In this document: positions 49,475-57,433 of the stretch, piece by piece
Layout of the letters: each line of letters starts with the position of its first letter
Position numbering within the stretch: the first letter of the stretch is position 1
Source of the DNA: Hymenobacter actinosclerus
GTDB lineage: Bacteria; Bacteroidota; Bacteroidia; Cytophagales; Hymenobacteraceae
Reading direction: 5' to 3'
Length of the DNA: 64,000 nucleotides
Assembly: GCF_900111515.1 (NCBI RefSeq)
Contig: NZ_FOHS01000001.1
Span: 999,419 to 1,063,418, forward strand
Program-made: the position numbers and the translations under genes
The notes under the pieces: generated by a model
What the model was told of the DNA's origin: nothing
What the model saw: only the letters and a program-made list of their open reading frames with translations
Databases searched by the model: none

Positions 49475-49762
49475 ATGAAGATGCCCGCCGAATACCTCGC
49501 CTGCCCGGTTTTTGAGCTGACCTACCCAACCGGTGAAGCTGCCGAATCGGTGCCGGTAGTGGCCTACACCGATGCGCTGCAGGCCGTAGAAGCTGCCCTG
49601 GCTGATGCCGAGAAATACAAGTACCTGCTCATGCGGGCCCTGCGCCGTAGCACCCCGGTTGCGGCCCAGCAGTATCCCGAGCTGCCCACGCTGCCCTTCC
49701 CCGAGCCCGGCACCGATACCCGCGTGCTGCCCCTCTACCCGCCCAGCGAGCTGGCGGCCTGA
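49475..49762 (+). CDS. Small protein, function unknown
   Basis: A 95-residue protein with no recognised family. It has a helical middle (ALQAVEAALADAEKYKYLLMRALRR) and a Pro-rich tail with LPFPEPGTDT and LYPPSE. No signal peptide, no membrane helix, no Cys pairs. A near -7 box TATCTTTA at 49381 precedes it by about 90 bases and a terminator follows, so it is a complete transcription unit. Codon use is like the genome. Confidence 0.6.
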   Translation: MKMPAEYLACPVFELTYPTGEAAESVPVVAYTDALQAVEAALADAEKYKYLLMRALRRSTPVAAQQYPELPTLPFPEPGTDTRVLPLYPPSELAA

Positions 49763-49803
49763 GGTAGCTGCCCGGATGCAGTAATTCACGGGTTTCAGCC
49801 ATG

Positions 49804-49843
49804 AAAAGCCCCGCTCCCTATCGGTTAGGAGGCGGGGCTTTTT
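49804..49843. terminator. Terminator between 49762 and FAD gene
   Basis: AAAAGCCCCGC / GCGGGGCTTTTT hairpin with inner near-symmetric CTCCCTA and TTAGGAG. Usable on both strands. Confidence 0.85.
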
Positions 49844-49865
49844 GCGGATGAAGATTAATGGGACG

Positions 49866-51278
49866 CTACACCCTGGCGTGCTCCAGCTGCCGCAGCCGCT
49901 GGCCCAGCAGCCGCGCCAGCGTTACGGCCTGGGCGCGTAGCTCGGGCACGGCCGTCGACTCGAAGTAGGCGGGGCGGCGGCTGGGGCCCAGGGTGAATAG
50001 TATTTCGGAGGGCTGACCATCTGCGTCGAGCAGGGCGCCGTCGGCATCAGTCAGCATGCCCAAACCCAGCGGATCGGGCACCAGCTGGCCGGCTTCGCGC
50101 AGCTGCACTACCAGCGGCTCCTGAATGCGGCTGTAGTTAAGCAGCGGGCCGGTGCAGGTGATGACGTGCCGGGCTGTAATCGGCTGATCGGGGTAGCCGG
50201 CGCGGCTTACCGTTACCAGCAAATCCTCGTCGGCCGGCACAATTTCGCGCGCCCGGCCTCGCAGCTGCTGCACCCGCCCCGAAGCCAGCAGCTGCTGAAT
50301 AATTGCGGCGTTGCCGGGGGGGCTGCGGTGGCGCAGCACCGACCAGATGCCGGCCAGATGCCGCAAAAACCGCGACTGCTCGGCCAGCGGCCAGCCGGCC
50401 CAGATGCGCGGCAGATCGGGGCGGAGCGAGTCGAGCACGGGCTGCCAGGGCAGGCCCTGCGCCCGGGCAGCCGCCACGTGCCGGCGCACGACGCGCAGCA
50501 CCGCACCCACGCTGGCCAGGCCGGCCAGCTCGGGGGCCCAGAAACTGGGGTAGGCGCGCGCGCCGGGCACAGCGGCAGTGGGCCAGCGGCCGTGCTGCGA
50601 AACCACCGTCAGGCGGCCCTGGTGGCCATCGGCCCGCAGGCCCAGCAGCACATCCACGGCCGTCAGGCCCGAGCCGAGCAGCAGCACATCATCGGTGGGC
50701 TTGATGCTCGATAGCGCCCCGGCGGCCCAGGGGCTGCCATGGTAGCCGGGGTGGCTGACGTAGTCGTGGGGCAGGGGCGTGGGCACGGCGGGCGGGAAAT
50801 TGCCCAGTGCCAGCACCACCAGATCGGAGCGGAGAAGCTGGCCGTTGCGCAGCCGCACGACGGCACCCGGCCCGCTGGGGTCGGGCTCCACGCTCAGGGC
50901 CGACGAATTGTGCCACTGGCAGGTCATGCCATTCATGGCGGGCCACTCCAGCACCTGGCCCACCAGCTGCTGCAGGTAGCGGCCGTAGCTCTGGCGGGTG
51001 CAGAAACCATCCTGGCAATCCTGCTCAGCTCCGGTAATGCGCAGCCAGTTCTCGAAGTGGTCGGGCTGCTCGGGGAAGGCACTCAGGGCCTTGGCGGGCA
51101 CATTCAGCAGGTACTCCGACCGCCGGGCAGTATAGGCCAGGCCCGGGCCCGGCGCGGGCCGGGGCTCCACCAAATGCACGTCGCAGTGAAAGGGTTGCCC
51201 CGGCAGCTGGGCCAGTTGTACGGCCAGCATGGAGCCCGAAAATCCGCCCCCAATGATTGTAATGCTCCTGCGCTGCAT
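49866..51278 (-). CDS. FAD/NAD(P)-binding protein (NAD_binding_9 type)
   Basis: A 470-residue flavin-dependent oxidoreductase. Rossmann motif IGGGFSGSMLAVQL is at 9-22, then LVEPRP with Glu binding the ribose; PGLAYTARRSEYLLNVPAKAL near 45-65 and ENWLR are typical of the NAD_binding_9 family. VVLALGNFPP near 155 is the ATG-like motif; LLLGSGLTAVDVLL near 196 is the second NAD(P) motif. The substrate is unknown. Minus strand, alone between repeats. Confidence 0.85.
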   Translation of the reverse strand: MQRRSITIIGGGFSGSMLAVQLAQLPGQPFHCDVHLVEPRPAPGPGLAYTARRSEYLLNVPAKALSAFPEQPDHFENWLRITGAEQDCQDGFCTRQSYGRYLQQLVGQVLEWPAMNGMTCQWHNSSALSVEPDPSGPGAVVRLRNGQLLRSDLVVLALGNFPPAVPTPLPHDYVSHPGYHGSPWAAGALSSIKPTDDVLLLGSGLTAVDVLLGLRADGHQGRLTVVSQHGRWPTAAVPGARAYPSFWAPELAGLASVGAVLRVVRRHVAAARAQGLPWQPVLDSLRPDLPRIWAGWPLAEQSRFLRHLAGIWSVLRHRSPPGNAAIIQQLLASGRVQQLRGRAREIVPADEDLLVTVSRAGYPDQPITARHVITCTGPLLNYSRIQEPLVVQLREAGQLVPDPLGLGMLTDADGALLDADGQPSEILFTLGPSRRPAYFESTAVPELRAQAVTLARLLGQRLRQLEHARV

Positions 51279-51377
51279 GGCCCGATTGTTTAGGAGCTTT
51301 TAAGATAGTACTCTCGCCGGAATGTTTGGTAGAAAAAGTCTGGCGGCCATTGATAAGCGCCAGAAACGGTGGTGATT

Positions 51378-51407
51378 CACAAGCCGGCCACCAGCGGCCG
51401 GCTTGTG
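51378..51407. terminator. Hairpin after hldD
   Basis: CACAAGCCGGCC / GGCCGGCTTGTG with six-base loop, one base after the hldD stop on the minus strand. No T-tract, so terminator function is tentative. Confidence 0.6.
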
Positions 51408-51408
51408 C

Positions 51409-52374
51409 TTAATAGTAGGTGCCGGGCACCAGGTAGTTGCGCACGTAGTCGTTGATGCCGTCTTCGAGGCGGGTAAAGGGCCGCTCGTAGCCGATGCCGC
51501 GCAGCTTGCTCATATCGGCCTGCGTGAAATACTGGTAGGTGTCGCGGATGTCTTCGGGCGTGTCGCGGAAGTGGATATCGGCGGTGCGGTCGAGGGCGGC
51601 GAAGGTGCTCAGCGTGAGGTCGAGGAAGGTGCGGGCCTCGCCGGTGCCCAGGTTGTAGATGCCCGAGGCGCGGCGGGTCTGCATCAGAAACATGCACACG
51701 TCCACCACATCCTTCACGTACACGAAGTCGCGCTGCTGCTCACCGTCGGCAAAGTCGGGGTTGTGCGAGCGGAACAGCGTCATCGAGCCCGTTTCCTGAA
51801 TCTGGCGGAAGGCGTGCAGAATCACGGAAGCCATGCGGCCCTTATGGTACTCGTTGGGGCCGTACACGTTGAAAAACTTCAGTCCGGCCCAGAAAAACGG
51901 CTTCTCCGGCTGCTGCACGGCCCAGTTGTCAAAGTCGTTCTTCGACTCGCCGTAGGGGTTGAGCGGGCGCAGCAGCGGCAGCAGCACGTCGTCGTCGGAG
52001 TAGCCCAGCGTACCCGAGCCGTAGGTGGCGGCCGACGAGGCGTACACCAATGGCAGCTGGTAGCGGCAGCAGGCCAGCCACATCTGCTTGGAGTACTCCA
52101 GGTTGAGGATGTTGAGCAGGTCGCGGTTGGTTTCGGTGGTGTCGGTGCGGGCGCCGAGGTGGAAAATAAACTCCACGTCGGCGTGGTGGGCATCGAGCCA
52201 GGGAAAAAACTCTTCGCGGTCAACGTACTCGGTCAGGTGCTTGCCCGAGAGGTTGAGCAGCTTCCGCTCGTTGGTGAAGTTATCGACCACCACGATTTCG
52301 TTGAAATTGGCGGCATTGAGGCGGGCGACGAGGGCACTGGCAATAAAGCCGGCCGCTCCGGTAACGACGATCAT
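51409..52374 (-). CDS. hldD: ADP-glyceromanno-heptose 6-epimerase HldD-like
   Basis: A 321-residue extended SDR that epimerises ADP-D-glycero- to ADP-L-glycero-manno-heptose for lipopolysaccharide core. NAD(P) motif GAAGFIASALV is at 6-16, HLGARTDT near 70, catalytic YASSAATYG near 108 and YGESK near 137 supply Ser, Tyr, Lys. NVYGPNEYHKGRMASV near 165-182 is the heptose-epimerase block that distinguishes it from GalE. Alone on the minus strand, divergent from the BtuF-like gene. No other heptose genes nearby. Confidence 0.93.
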   Translation of the reverse strand: MIVVTGAAGFIASALVARLNAANFNEIVVVDNFTNERKLLNLSGKHLTEYVDREEFFPWLDAHHADVEFIFHLGARTDTTETNRDLLNILNLEYSKQMWLACCRYQLPLVYASSAATYGSGTLGYSDDDVLLPLLRPLNPYGESKNDFDNWAVQQPEKPFFWAGLKFFNVYGPNEYHKGRMASVILHAFRQIQETGSMTLFRSHNPDFADGEQQRDFVYVKDVVDVCMFLMQTRRASGIYNLGTGEARTFLDLTLSTFAALDRTADIHFRDTPEDIRDTYQYFTQADMSKLRGIGYERPFTRLEDGINDYVRNYLVPGTYY

Positions 52375-52482
52375 AAGGTAGAGTGTTTAGGTCCAAAAGT
52401 AACCAGCAGACCGCGAATGGCCGGCAAATGGCGGGGGCCGGCGGAAGATAGCAGGTAGAGAACGGGCATCCTGCGCAGCGGT

Positions 52483-52490
52483 TACCTTTG
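52483..52490 (+). promoter_or_regulatory. -7 box five bases before ATG
   Basis: TACCTTTG fully matches TAnnTTTG and ends at 52490; ATG of the binding lipoprotein is at 52496. A leaderless or near-leaderless transcript is predicted. Confidence 0.5.
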
Positions 52491-52495
52491 CGCCC

Positions 52496-53425
52496 ATGCT
52501 CCGCCATTTCGTCTGCCGCTTCGCCGGCCTCAGCCTGCTGCCCCTGCTGCTGGCCACCTGCCGCCCCGATACGTCCGAAACCACCGCTCCGCCCACGGCG
52601 GCAGCTGCCACCCAGCAGCTGCACGACGATCTGGGCCGTTCCCTGACTGTGCCGGCCAACCCGCGCCGCATCATGGCCCTGGCGGCTTCCATGACGGAAA
52701 TGCTCTTCGCCGTGGCCGATACGGCGACCATCGTGGCCCGCACCCAGGTCTGCGACTACCCGGCGGCCGCGCTGCGCAAACCCGTCGTCAACAGCTACCC
52801 ACTCGATCTGGAGCGCCTCGTAGCCCTCCGGCCCGATATCGTGTTCACAACCACCGGCATCACCTCCGAGGCCGATGCCCAACGGCTGCAGGAGCTGGGT
52901 ATTCCGGTCTATTATCAGCAGTACGAGAAGGTGGAGGATATTTTCCGGGGCCTCACCGACCTGGGCCGCATTCTGGGCCGCGTGCCTCAGGCCCGGCAGC
53001 TGGTCGATTCGCTGCGGGGCGAGCTGCGGACGCTGGAGGCGCTGCCCAAACCGTCGCCGGCCCCCACGGTGCTGGCCATCACCTGGACCGACCCGATTTA
53101 CGTGTACGGCCAGAACACGCTGTTCACGGATAAAATCCGGCTGGCCGGCGGGCAGAACGCGGTAACGGAGCAGTTCGCCCAGCCTTACCCGGCTCTCACC
53201 CGCGAATACATCCTCAAGCTCAACCCCAAGGTGCTGCTCGGCGGCTCGTTCGGCAAGCTCGATAGCACCTTTTTTCGCCTTTACCCCGAACTCAAACGCA
53301 TCAAAGCCTACCAGACCCGCCGCATTTACGACCCCGCCGGCGACCTGATGGCCCGCCCCGGCCCGCGTGTAGTGGAGGGAGTTCGGGACCTGCGGCGGCT
53401 CATCTGGGCGCCGCCCGCACCATGA
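52496..53425 (+). CDS. Periplasmic binding lipoprotein for B12/iron-siderophore (BtuF-like)
   Basis: A 309-residue protein with lipobox LLLATC, Cys22. The PBP fold has IMALAASMTEMLFAVADTATIVARTQVCDYP near 58-88 and PDIVFTTTGITSEADAQRLQELGIPVYYQQ near 112, then a long helix and a second domain with VLAITWTDPIYVYGQNTLFTDKIRLAGG. This is the type III binding protein pattern with the connecting helix. It precedes the permease gene; start and stop overlap by four bases (ATGA). Substrate could be cobalamin, haem or siderophore. Confidence 0.9.
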   Translation: MLRHFVCRFAGLSLLPLLLATCRPDTSETTAPPTAAAATQQLHDDLGRSLTVPANPRRIMALAASMTEMLFAVADTATIVARTQVCDYPAAALRKPVVNSYPLDLERLVALRPDIVFTTTGITSEADAQRLQELGIPVYYQQYEKVEDIFRGLTDLGRILGRVPQARQLVDSLRGELRTLEALPKPSPAPTVLAITWTDPIYVYGQNTLFTDKIRLAGGQNAVTEQFAQPYPALTREYILKLNPKVLLGGSFGKLDSTFFRLYPELKRIKAYQTRRIYDPAGDLMARPGPRVVEGVRDLRRLIWAPPAP

Positions 53426-54423
53426 GCCGCCCCGCGCTGCCCTACATTCTGGCCAGCCTGCTGCTGACCGTGGGCCTGCTGGCTGTGGGTCTGCGGGTGG
53501 GCAGCTACGAAACCGACTACGCCCTGATTGGTCGGGCGCTACTGCACTACGACGCCCGCGACCCGGCCCAGCTGGTGCTGCTGGAGCTGCGGCTGCCGCG
53601 GCTGCTGCTGGCGCTGCTGGCCGGCGCGGGGCTGGCCCTGAGCGGCTACGTAATGCAGGCCATGGTAAACAACCCACTGGCCGACCCTTACCTGCTCGGC
53701 ACGGCCTCGGGCGGGGCGCTGGGCGCCAGCCTTACCTTCCTGTTTCTGCCGGGCCTCACCCTATTCGGCCTGTACGCGCCTCCGCTGGCGGCCCTGCTCG
53801 GGGCGCTGGGCGTTACGCTGGTGGTGGTGGTGATTGGCAGCCGCCGGGGCCGGGTGGTGCCCACGCTGCTGCTGCTGGCCGGCGTGGCCATGGGTTCGTT
53901 GGTGACGGCCGTGGGCGGGCTGCTCACGTTTCTGGCCGCCACCGAAGAAAAGCTGCGCACCATCACGTTCTGGTCGCTGGGCGGATTCGAGCGGGCCAGT
54001 TGGGCTACGCTGCCTTACCCGGCCGCGGCCGTAGTGCTGGGCCTGGGGGCACTGGCGCTGCTGCGCCCCCGCCTGAATCTGCTGCTGCTGGGCGAGGAGC
54101 GGGCCACGGCCCTGGGCCTGCCGGTGGCCCAAACGCGCTGGCTGCTGCTGCTTATTGCCTCGGGCCTGACCGGGGCCGTGGTAGCGCTGTGCGGGCCCAT
54201 TGGGTTTGTGGGGCTGGTGGTGCCGCACATTACGCGCTGGCTGCTGGGCACGGTAGGAGGGGGCAATATGCTGTTCTGCGCGCTGCTGGGCGGCAATTTC
54301 CTGGTGCTCTGCGACCTGCTGGCCCGGGTGCTCTACCCGCCGGCCGGCCTGCCCGTGGGCCTGGTCACGGCCCTGTTCGGCGTACCGTTCTTCGTATATT
54401 TGCTGCGCAAACAAGGAACTTAG
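53422..54423 (+). CDS. FecCD-type ABC permease
   Basis: A 333-residue permease with about nine to ten membrane helices of the BtuCD/FecCD family. LRLPRLLLALLAGAGLALSGYVMQAMVNNPLADPYLLGTASGGALGA near 50-100 is the signature, and CGPIGFVGLVVPHITRWLLG near 255 is the coupling region to the ATPase. It overlaps the BtuF-like gene by four bases. No ATP-binding subunit follows; the next gene is the PTPS-like gene. So the ATPase must come from elsewhere or the transporter is incomplete here. Confidence 0.92.
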   Translation: MSRPALPYILASLLLTVGLLAVGLRVGSYETDYALIGRALLHYDARDPAQLVLLELRLPRLLLALLAGAGLALSGYVMQAMVNNPLADPYLLGTASGGALGASLTFLFLPGLTLFGLYAPPLAALLGALGVTLVVVVIGSRRGRVVPTLLLLAGVAMGSLVTAVGGLLTFLAATEEKLRTITFWSLGGFERASWATLPYPAAAVVLGLGALALLRPRLNLLLLGEERATALGLPVAQTRWLLLLIASGLTGAVVALCGPIGFVGLVVPHITRWLLGTVGGGNMLFCALLGGNFLVLCDLLARVLYPPAGLPVGLVTALFGVPFFVYLLRKQGT

Positions 54424-54550
54424 GGGCTTAGGGATGTAGGGACTTAGAGACGGTTTGACGGTGTATTTCCGCTCCAAAATCCATCTGCTCAGGCCCCACA
54501 TTCTTATTTAGAACATCATCTAGGGCCCTAAGCCCTAAGTACCTAAAACC
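54421..54550. repeat. CTTAGGGA inverted words
   Basis: TTAGGGGCTTAGGGATGTAG (54421) and GGGACTTAGAGA face TCTAGGGCCCTAAGCCCTAA and GTACCTAAAACC (to 54552). Imperfect arms, loop about 60 bases. Lies before the PTPS-like gene. Confidence 0.6.
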
Positions 54551-54555
54551 TACAA

Positions 54556-54975
54556 ATGATTTACATCAGCCGCCAGGAACACTTCAACGCCGCCCACAAG
54601 CTCCATAATCCCAAGTGGAGCGACGAGCGTAACGCGGAAGTGTTCGGCCCCTGCGCCAACGTCAACTGGCACGGCCACAACTACGACCTCATCGTGACGG
54701 TGAAGGGCCGCCCCGACCCGGATACCGGCTTCGTCATCGACCTCAAGCAGCTCAGCACCCTCATCCGCACCCACGTTATCGACCAGGTCGACCACAAAAA
54801 CCTGAACCTCGACGTGCCCTTTATGGCCGGCCAGCTGGCCAGCACCGAGAATCTGGTGGTGGCTTTCTGGAAAATACTGGCCCCCGAAATCGAAGCCATT
54901 TCCCCGGGCCGCCTGCACTCGCTCAAGCTCTACGAAACGCCCCGCAACTTCGTAGAATACTTTGGGGAGGAATAA
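54556..54975 (+). CDS. 6-pyruvoyl-tetrahydropterin synthase/QueD family protein
   Basis: A 139-residue T-fold enzyme. The zinc His14 lies in AAHKL and the other pair in WHGHNYD (His39, His41). The catalytic Cys33 is separated from the HGH by five residues (CANVNWHGH), the C-x5-HGH pattern of PTPS-II-like enzymes, and not C-x3-HGH of QueD. So a tetrahydropterin synthase is as likely as 6-carboxytetrahydropterin synthase. DTGFVIDLKQL and a late ENLVVAFW are present; Glu near 127 in YET would complete the site. The 3' end is followed directly by a heptamer array. Confidence 0.88.
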   Translation: MIYISRQEHFNAAHKLHNPKWSDERNAEVFGPCANVNWHGHNYDLIVTVKGRPDPDTGFVIDLKQLSTLIRTHVIDQVDHKNLNLDVPFMAGQLASTENLVVAFWKILAPEIEAISPGRLHSLKLYETPRNFVEYFGEE

Positions 54976-55067
54976 TTATGAATTATGAATTATGAATTAT
55001 GAATTATGAATTATGAATTATGAATTATGAATTATGAATTATGAATTATGAATTATGAATTATGAAT
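54974..55067 (+). repeat. AATTATG heptamer tandem array
   Basis: About thirteen perfect tandem copies of AATTATG (94 bases), beginning at the PTPS-like stop codon. No spacers. A matching inverse array ATTCATA is at 55146-55179, just before lpxB, so the pair can fold together with about 80 bases in the loop. Confidence 0.95.
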
Positions 55068-55145
55068 GCACTTTTCTGAAAGCTGAAGAAACGAAAACGA
55101 ATTATGAAGCTGAATAATGGATGGAACGGCGCAACCTGCCTGGTC

Positions 55146-55179
55146 CAATTCATAATTCATAATTCATAATTCATAATTC
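55146..55179 (-). repeat. ATTCATA heptamer array, inverse of 54974 array
   Basis: Four and a half copies of the inverse heptamer, ending seven bases before the lpxB start codon, so the array would lie in the lpxB leader. Confidence 0.9.
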
Positions 55180-55185
55180 CAAAGA

Positions 55186-56295
55186 ATGAAGTACTACCTG
55201 ATAGCGGGCGAGCGGTCCGGGGATTTTCATGCTTCCAGCCTGATGCAGGAGTTGCGCCGGCAGGACCCGGAGGCCGAGTTTCGCTTCTGGGGCGGCGACC
55301 TGATGCAGGCCGAGGGCGGCGAAATGGTGCGCCACTATCAAGAAATGGCCGTCATGGGCTTCTGGGAGACTGCTACCAGCGTGCTCAAGTTCCGCGGCTA
55401 CCTCAAGCAGGCCCAGCGCGACCTGCTGGCCTGGCAGCCCGACGTAGTGATTCTGGTCGATTACGCCGGCTTCAACATGCGGGTGGCCAAGTTTGCCAAA
55501 GCCGCCGGCCTGAAGGTGTTCTATTACATCTCGCCTAAAATCTGGGCCTGGAACCAGGGCCGGGTCCACCAGGTAAAAAAGGTGGTCGACCGCATGTTCG
55601 TCATTCTGCCTTTCGAAAAGGAATTCTACCAGGGATTCGATTACAAAGTCGACTACATCGGCAACCCCATTGCCGACAGCGTGGGCGAGCACCAGAAATC
55701 GGCCGATTTCTACCTGCGCAACCAACTCGACCCCGAGCGCCCTATTATTGCGGTGCTGCCCGGCTCGCGCAAGCAGGAAATCGAGGAAATGCTCTACGAG
55801 ATGCTGGCCATCCTGCCGCCCTTCCTCGACTACCAGTTCATTGTGGCCGGCGTCGATAACCTCGACCGCGGTTACTACGCCCACTTCGAGCGCAACAACG
55901 TGCGTATCCTTTTCGACCAGACCTATGACCTGCTGGCCCACGCCACGGCCGCCCTGGTTACCAGCGGCACGGCCACCCTCGAAACGGCCCTGTTCCGGGT
56001 GCCGCAGGTGGTGTGCTACCGCACCAGCGCTGTATCGTACGCCATTGGCAAGGCCGTTATCAAGGTGCCCTACATTTCGCTGGTAAACCTGATTGCGGGC
56101 AAGGAAGTCGTGAAGGAGCTTATTCAGAGCGACTTCAACTCCCGCAACCTGGTGGTGGAGCTGAAGAAAATCACCGCCGACGAGGAGTTCATTGCCCGGC
56201 AAAAGGCCGGCTACGAGGAGCTATGGGAAAAGCTGGGCCAGCAGAAATCGGCCGAGAAGGCCGCGGCCCTGATGGTGGGCTACCTGCAAGGCTAG
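55186..56295 (+). CDS. lpxB: Lipid-A-disaccharide synthase LpxB
   Basis: LpxB joins UDP-2,3-diacylglucosamine and lipid X to form the lipid A disaccharide. The 369-residue length is normal. Opening YYLIAGERSGDFHASSLM at 3-20, VMGFWET near 55, DYAGFNMR near 95, YYISPKIWAWNQGRV near 113, PGSRKQEIE near 195 and VTSGTATLETALFRVPQVVCYRT near 263 are intact. It ends with VGYLQG. A second, diverged copy of the last 30 codons lies at 58760-58866, beyond an inserted segment. The leader contains the heptamer array. Confidence 0.95.
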   Translation: MKYYLIAGERSGDFHASSLMQELRRQDPEAEFRFWGGDLMQAEGGEMVRHYQEMAVMGFWETATSVLKFRGYLKQAQRDLLAWQPDVVILVDYAGFNMRVAKFAKAAGLKVFYYISPKIWAWNQGRVHQVKKVVDRMFVILPFEKEFYQGFDYKVDYIGNPIADSVGEHQKSADFYLRNQLDPERPIIAVLPGSRKQEIEEMLYEMLAILPPFLDYQFIVAGVDNLDRGYYAHFERNNVRILFDQTYDLLAHATAALVTSGTATLETALFRVPQVVCYRTSAVSYAIGKAVIKVPYISLVNLIAGKEVVKELIQSDFNSRNLVVELKKITADEEFIARQKAGYEELWEKLGQQKSAEKAAALMVGYLQG

Positions 56296-56439
56296 CGTTG
56301 CCTGTATAGCCTACGGCCCGTACGTACCAGGGACTTGAAGAGGCATTGTCCTTACTTCTACTAACCCAACGCGCCTTGGCCGGGAAATTTCAAGTACCAT
56401 CTCAGCTATGTTGTATTATACCGCTTAATTCTTTCCTAG

Positions 56440-57300
56440 ATGATTCGCTTTTCGGCTCCTTTTTTTTCCGGTAGTAAGAACATAAAAGATCTGCTGCCCG
56501 CTATGTTGCGCCGTCGAAAGTCGGAGTGGGTTGGGAAAGCTATTCTGGATGTGCCCGCTGGCAACGGTGATACCTCGCACCTGCTGCTGGAATTAGGAGC
56601 CGAGGTAACGGCTTCGGACCTATACCCGGAGTTCTTTCGCTATCCTAATATTTCCTGTGTGAAGGCAAACCTAAATGGCACTTTGCCCTTTGCGGCGGCC
56701 AGCTTCGATGTAGTCATCTGCCAGGAAGGTATCGAGCACATGCCGAACCAATTGCATTTGTTTCAGGAAATGAACCGGGTGCTGCGGCCTGGCGGACGGG
56801 CCATTATCACCACGCCAAACTACTCCAACCTGCGTACCCGCTTAAGCTACTTGCTGTTAGAAAGTGAGGCCTACCGGCTGATGGCTCCTAACGAGGTAGA
56901 TTCGGTCTGGGCCTCGGAGCAGGCCCAGACGATCGACGATGTGTATTTGGGGCACATCTTTTTCGCCAACGTAACCAAGCAACGGGTGCTGGCTGCACTC
57001 TCCGGCCTGCACATCGTCGAAGTTCACCCGACCCGGGTGAATTACACGTCGCTGCTGCTACTGCCTTTTTATTATCCCTGGATGCGGCTGGCCGGCTGGC
57101 TGGCTCGTCGGCGGGGATTACGGCGGAAGCCTTCTACGCCCAAGCGGGCCGCGGCGTACGCCGAACTGGCGCAACTCAACCAAAGCCTAACCGTGCTCAC
57201 GGGTGGGCACCTAATAGTGGAGTATGAAAAATGCGCGGAGGCCCCTGAAGTGGTAGCTGGGCTGAGAGGAAACCTCGACTTGGCAACGGCTAAAACCTAA
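56440..57300 (+). CDS. Class I SAM-dependent methyltransferase
   Basis: A 286-residue methyltransferase of the Methyltransf_11/25 type. Motif I is AILDVPAGNGDTSHLLLELG near 34-53, followed by VTASDLYPEFF, and the FDVVICQEGIEHM post-motif near 88-100 with EMNRVLRPGGRAIITTPNYSNL near 110. The long C-terminal helix region has basic RRRGLRRKPSTPKRA. In the insert next to an O-antigen ligase, it may modify a sugar or lipid of a surface polymer; this is inference. AT-richer than neighbours. Followed by 133 bases then the ligase gene. Confidence 0.85.
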   Translation: MIRFSAPFFSGSKNIKDLLPAMLRRRKSEWVGKAILDVPAGNGDTSHLLLELGAEVTASDLYPEFFRYPNISCVKANLNGTLPFAAASFDVVICQEGIEHMPNQLHLFQEMNRVLRPGGRAIITTPNYSNLRTRLSYLLLESEAYRLMAPNEVDSVWASEQAQTIDDVYLGHIFFANVTKQRVLAALSGLHIVEVHPTRVNYTSLLLLPFYYPWMRLAGWLARRRGLRRKPSTPKRAAAYAELAQLNQSLTVLTGGHLIVEYEKCAEAPEVVAGLRGNLDLATAKT

Positions 57301-57433
57301 GATAGGAAGTTTTCCGGCCTCATTCTCGGAAACCCCGGGGCCAATTGCCGCCATTCAGCATTGGTATTACAGGCAATGCCACACCTGCTGCTTACGCTCG
57401 TAGCCATTTGCAAACGCCCTAACCTACGTTCCT

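Noticed and set aside
54974..55067. Regular repeats that could be mistaken for a CRISPR array
   Set aside because: The unit is seven bases and is repeated directly with no spacers; there are no cas genes. The same applies to 48291-48358.
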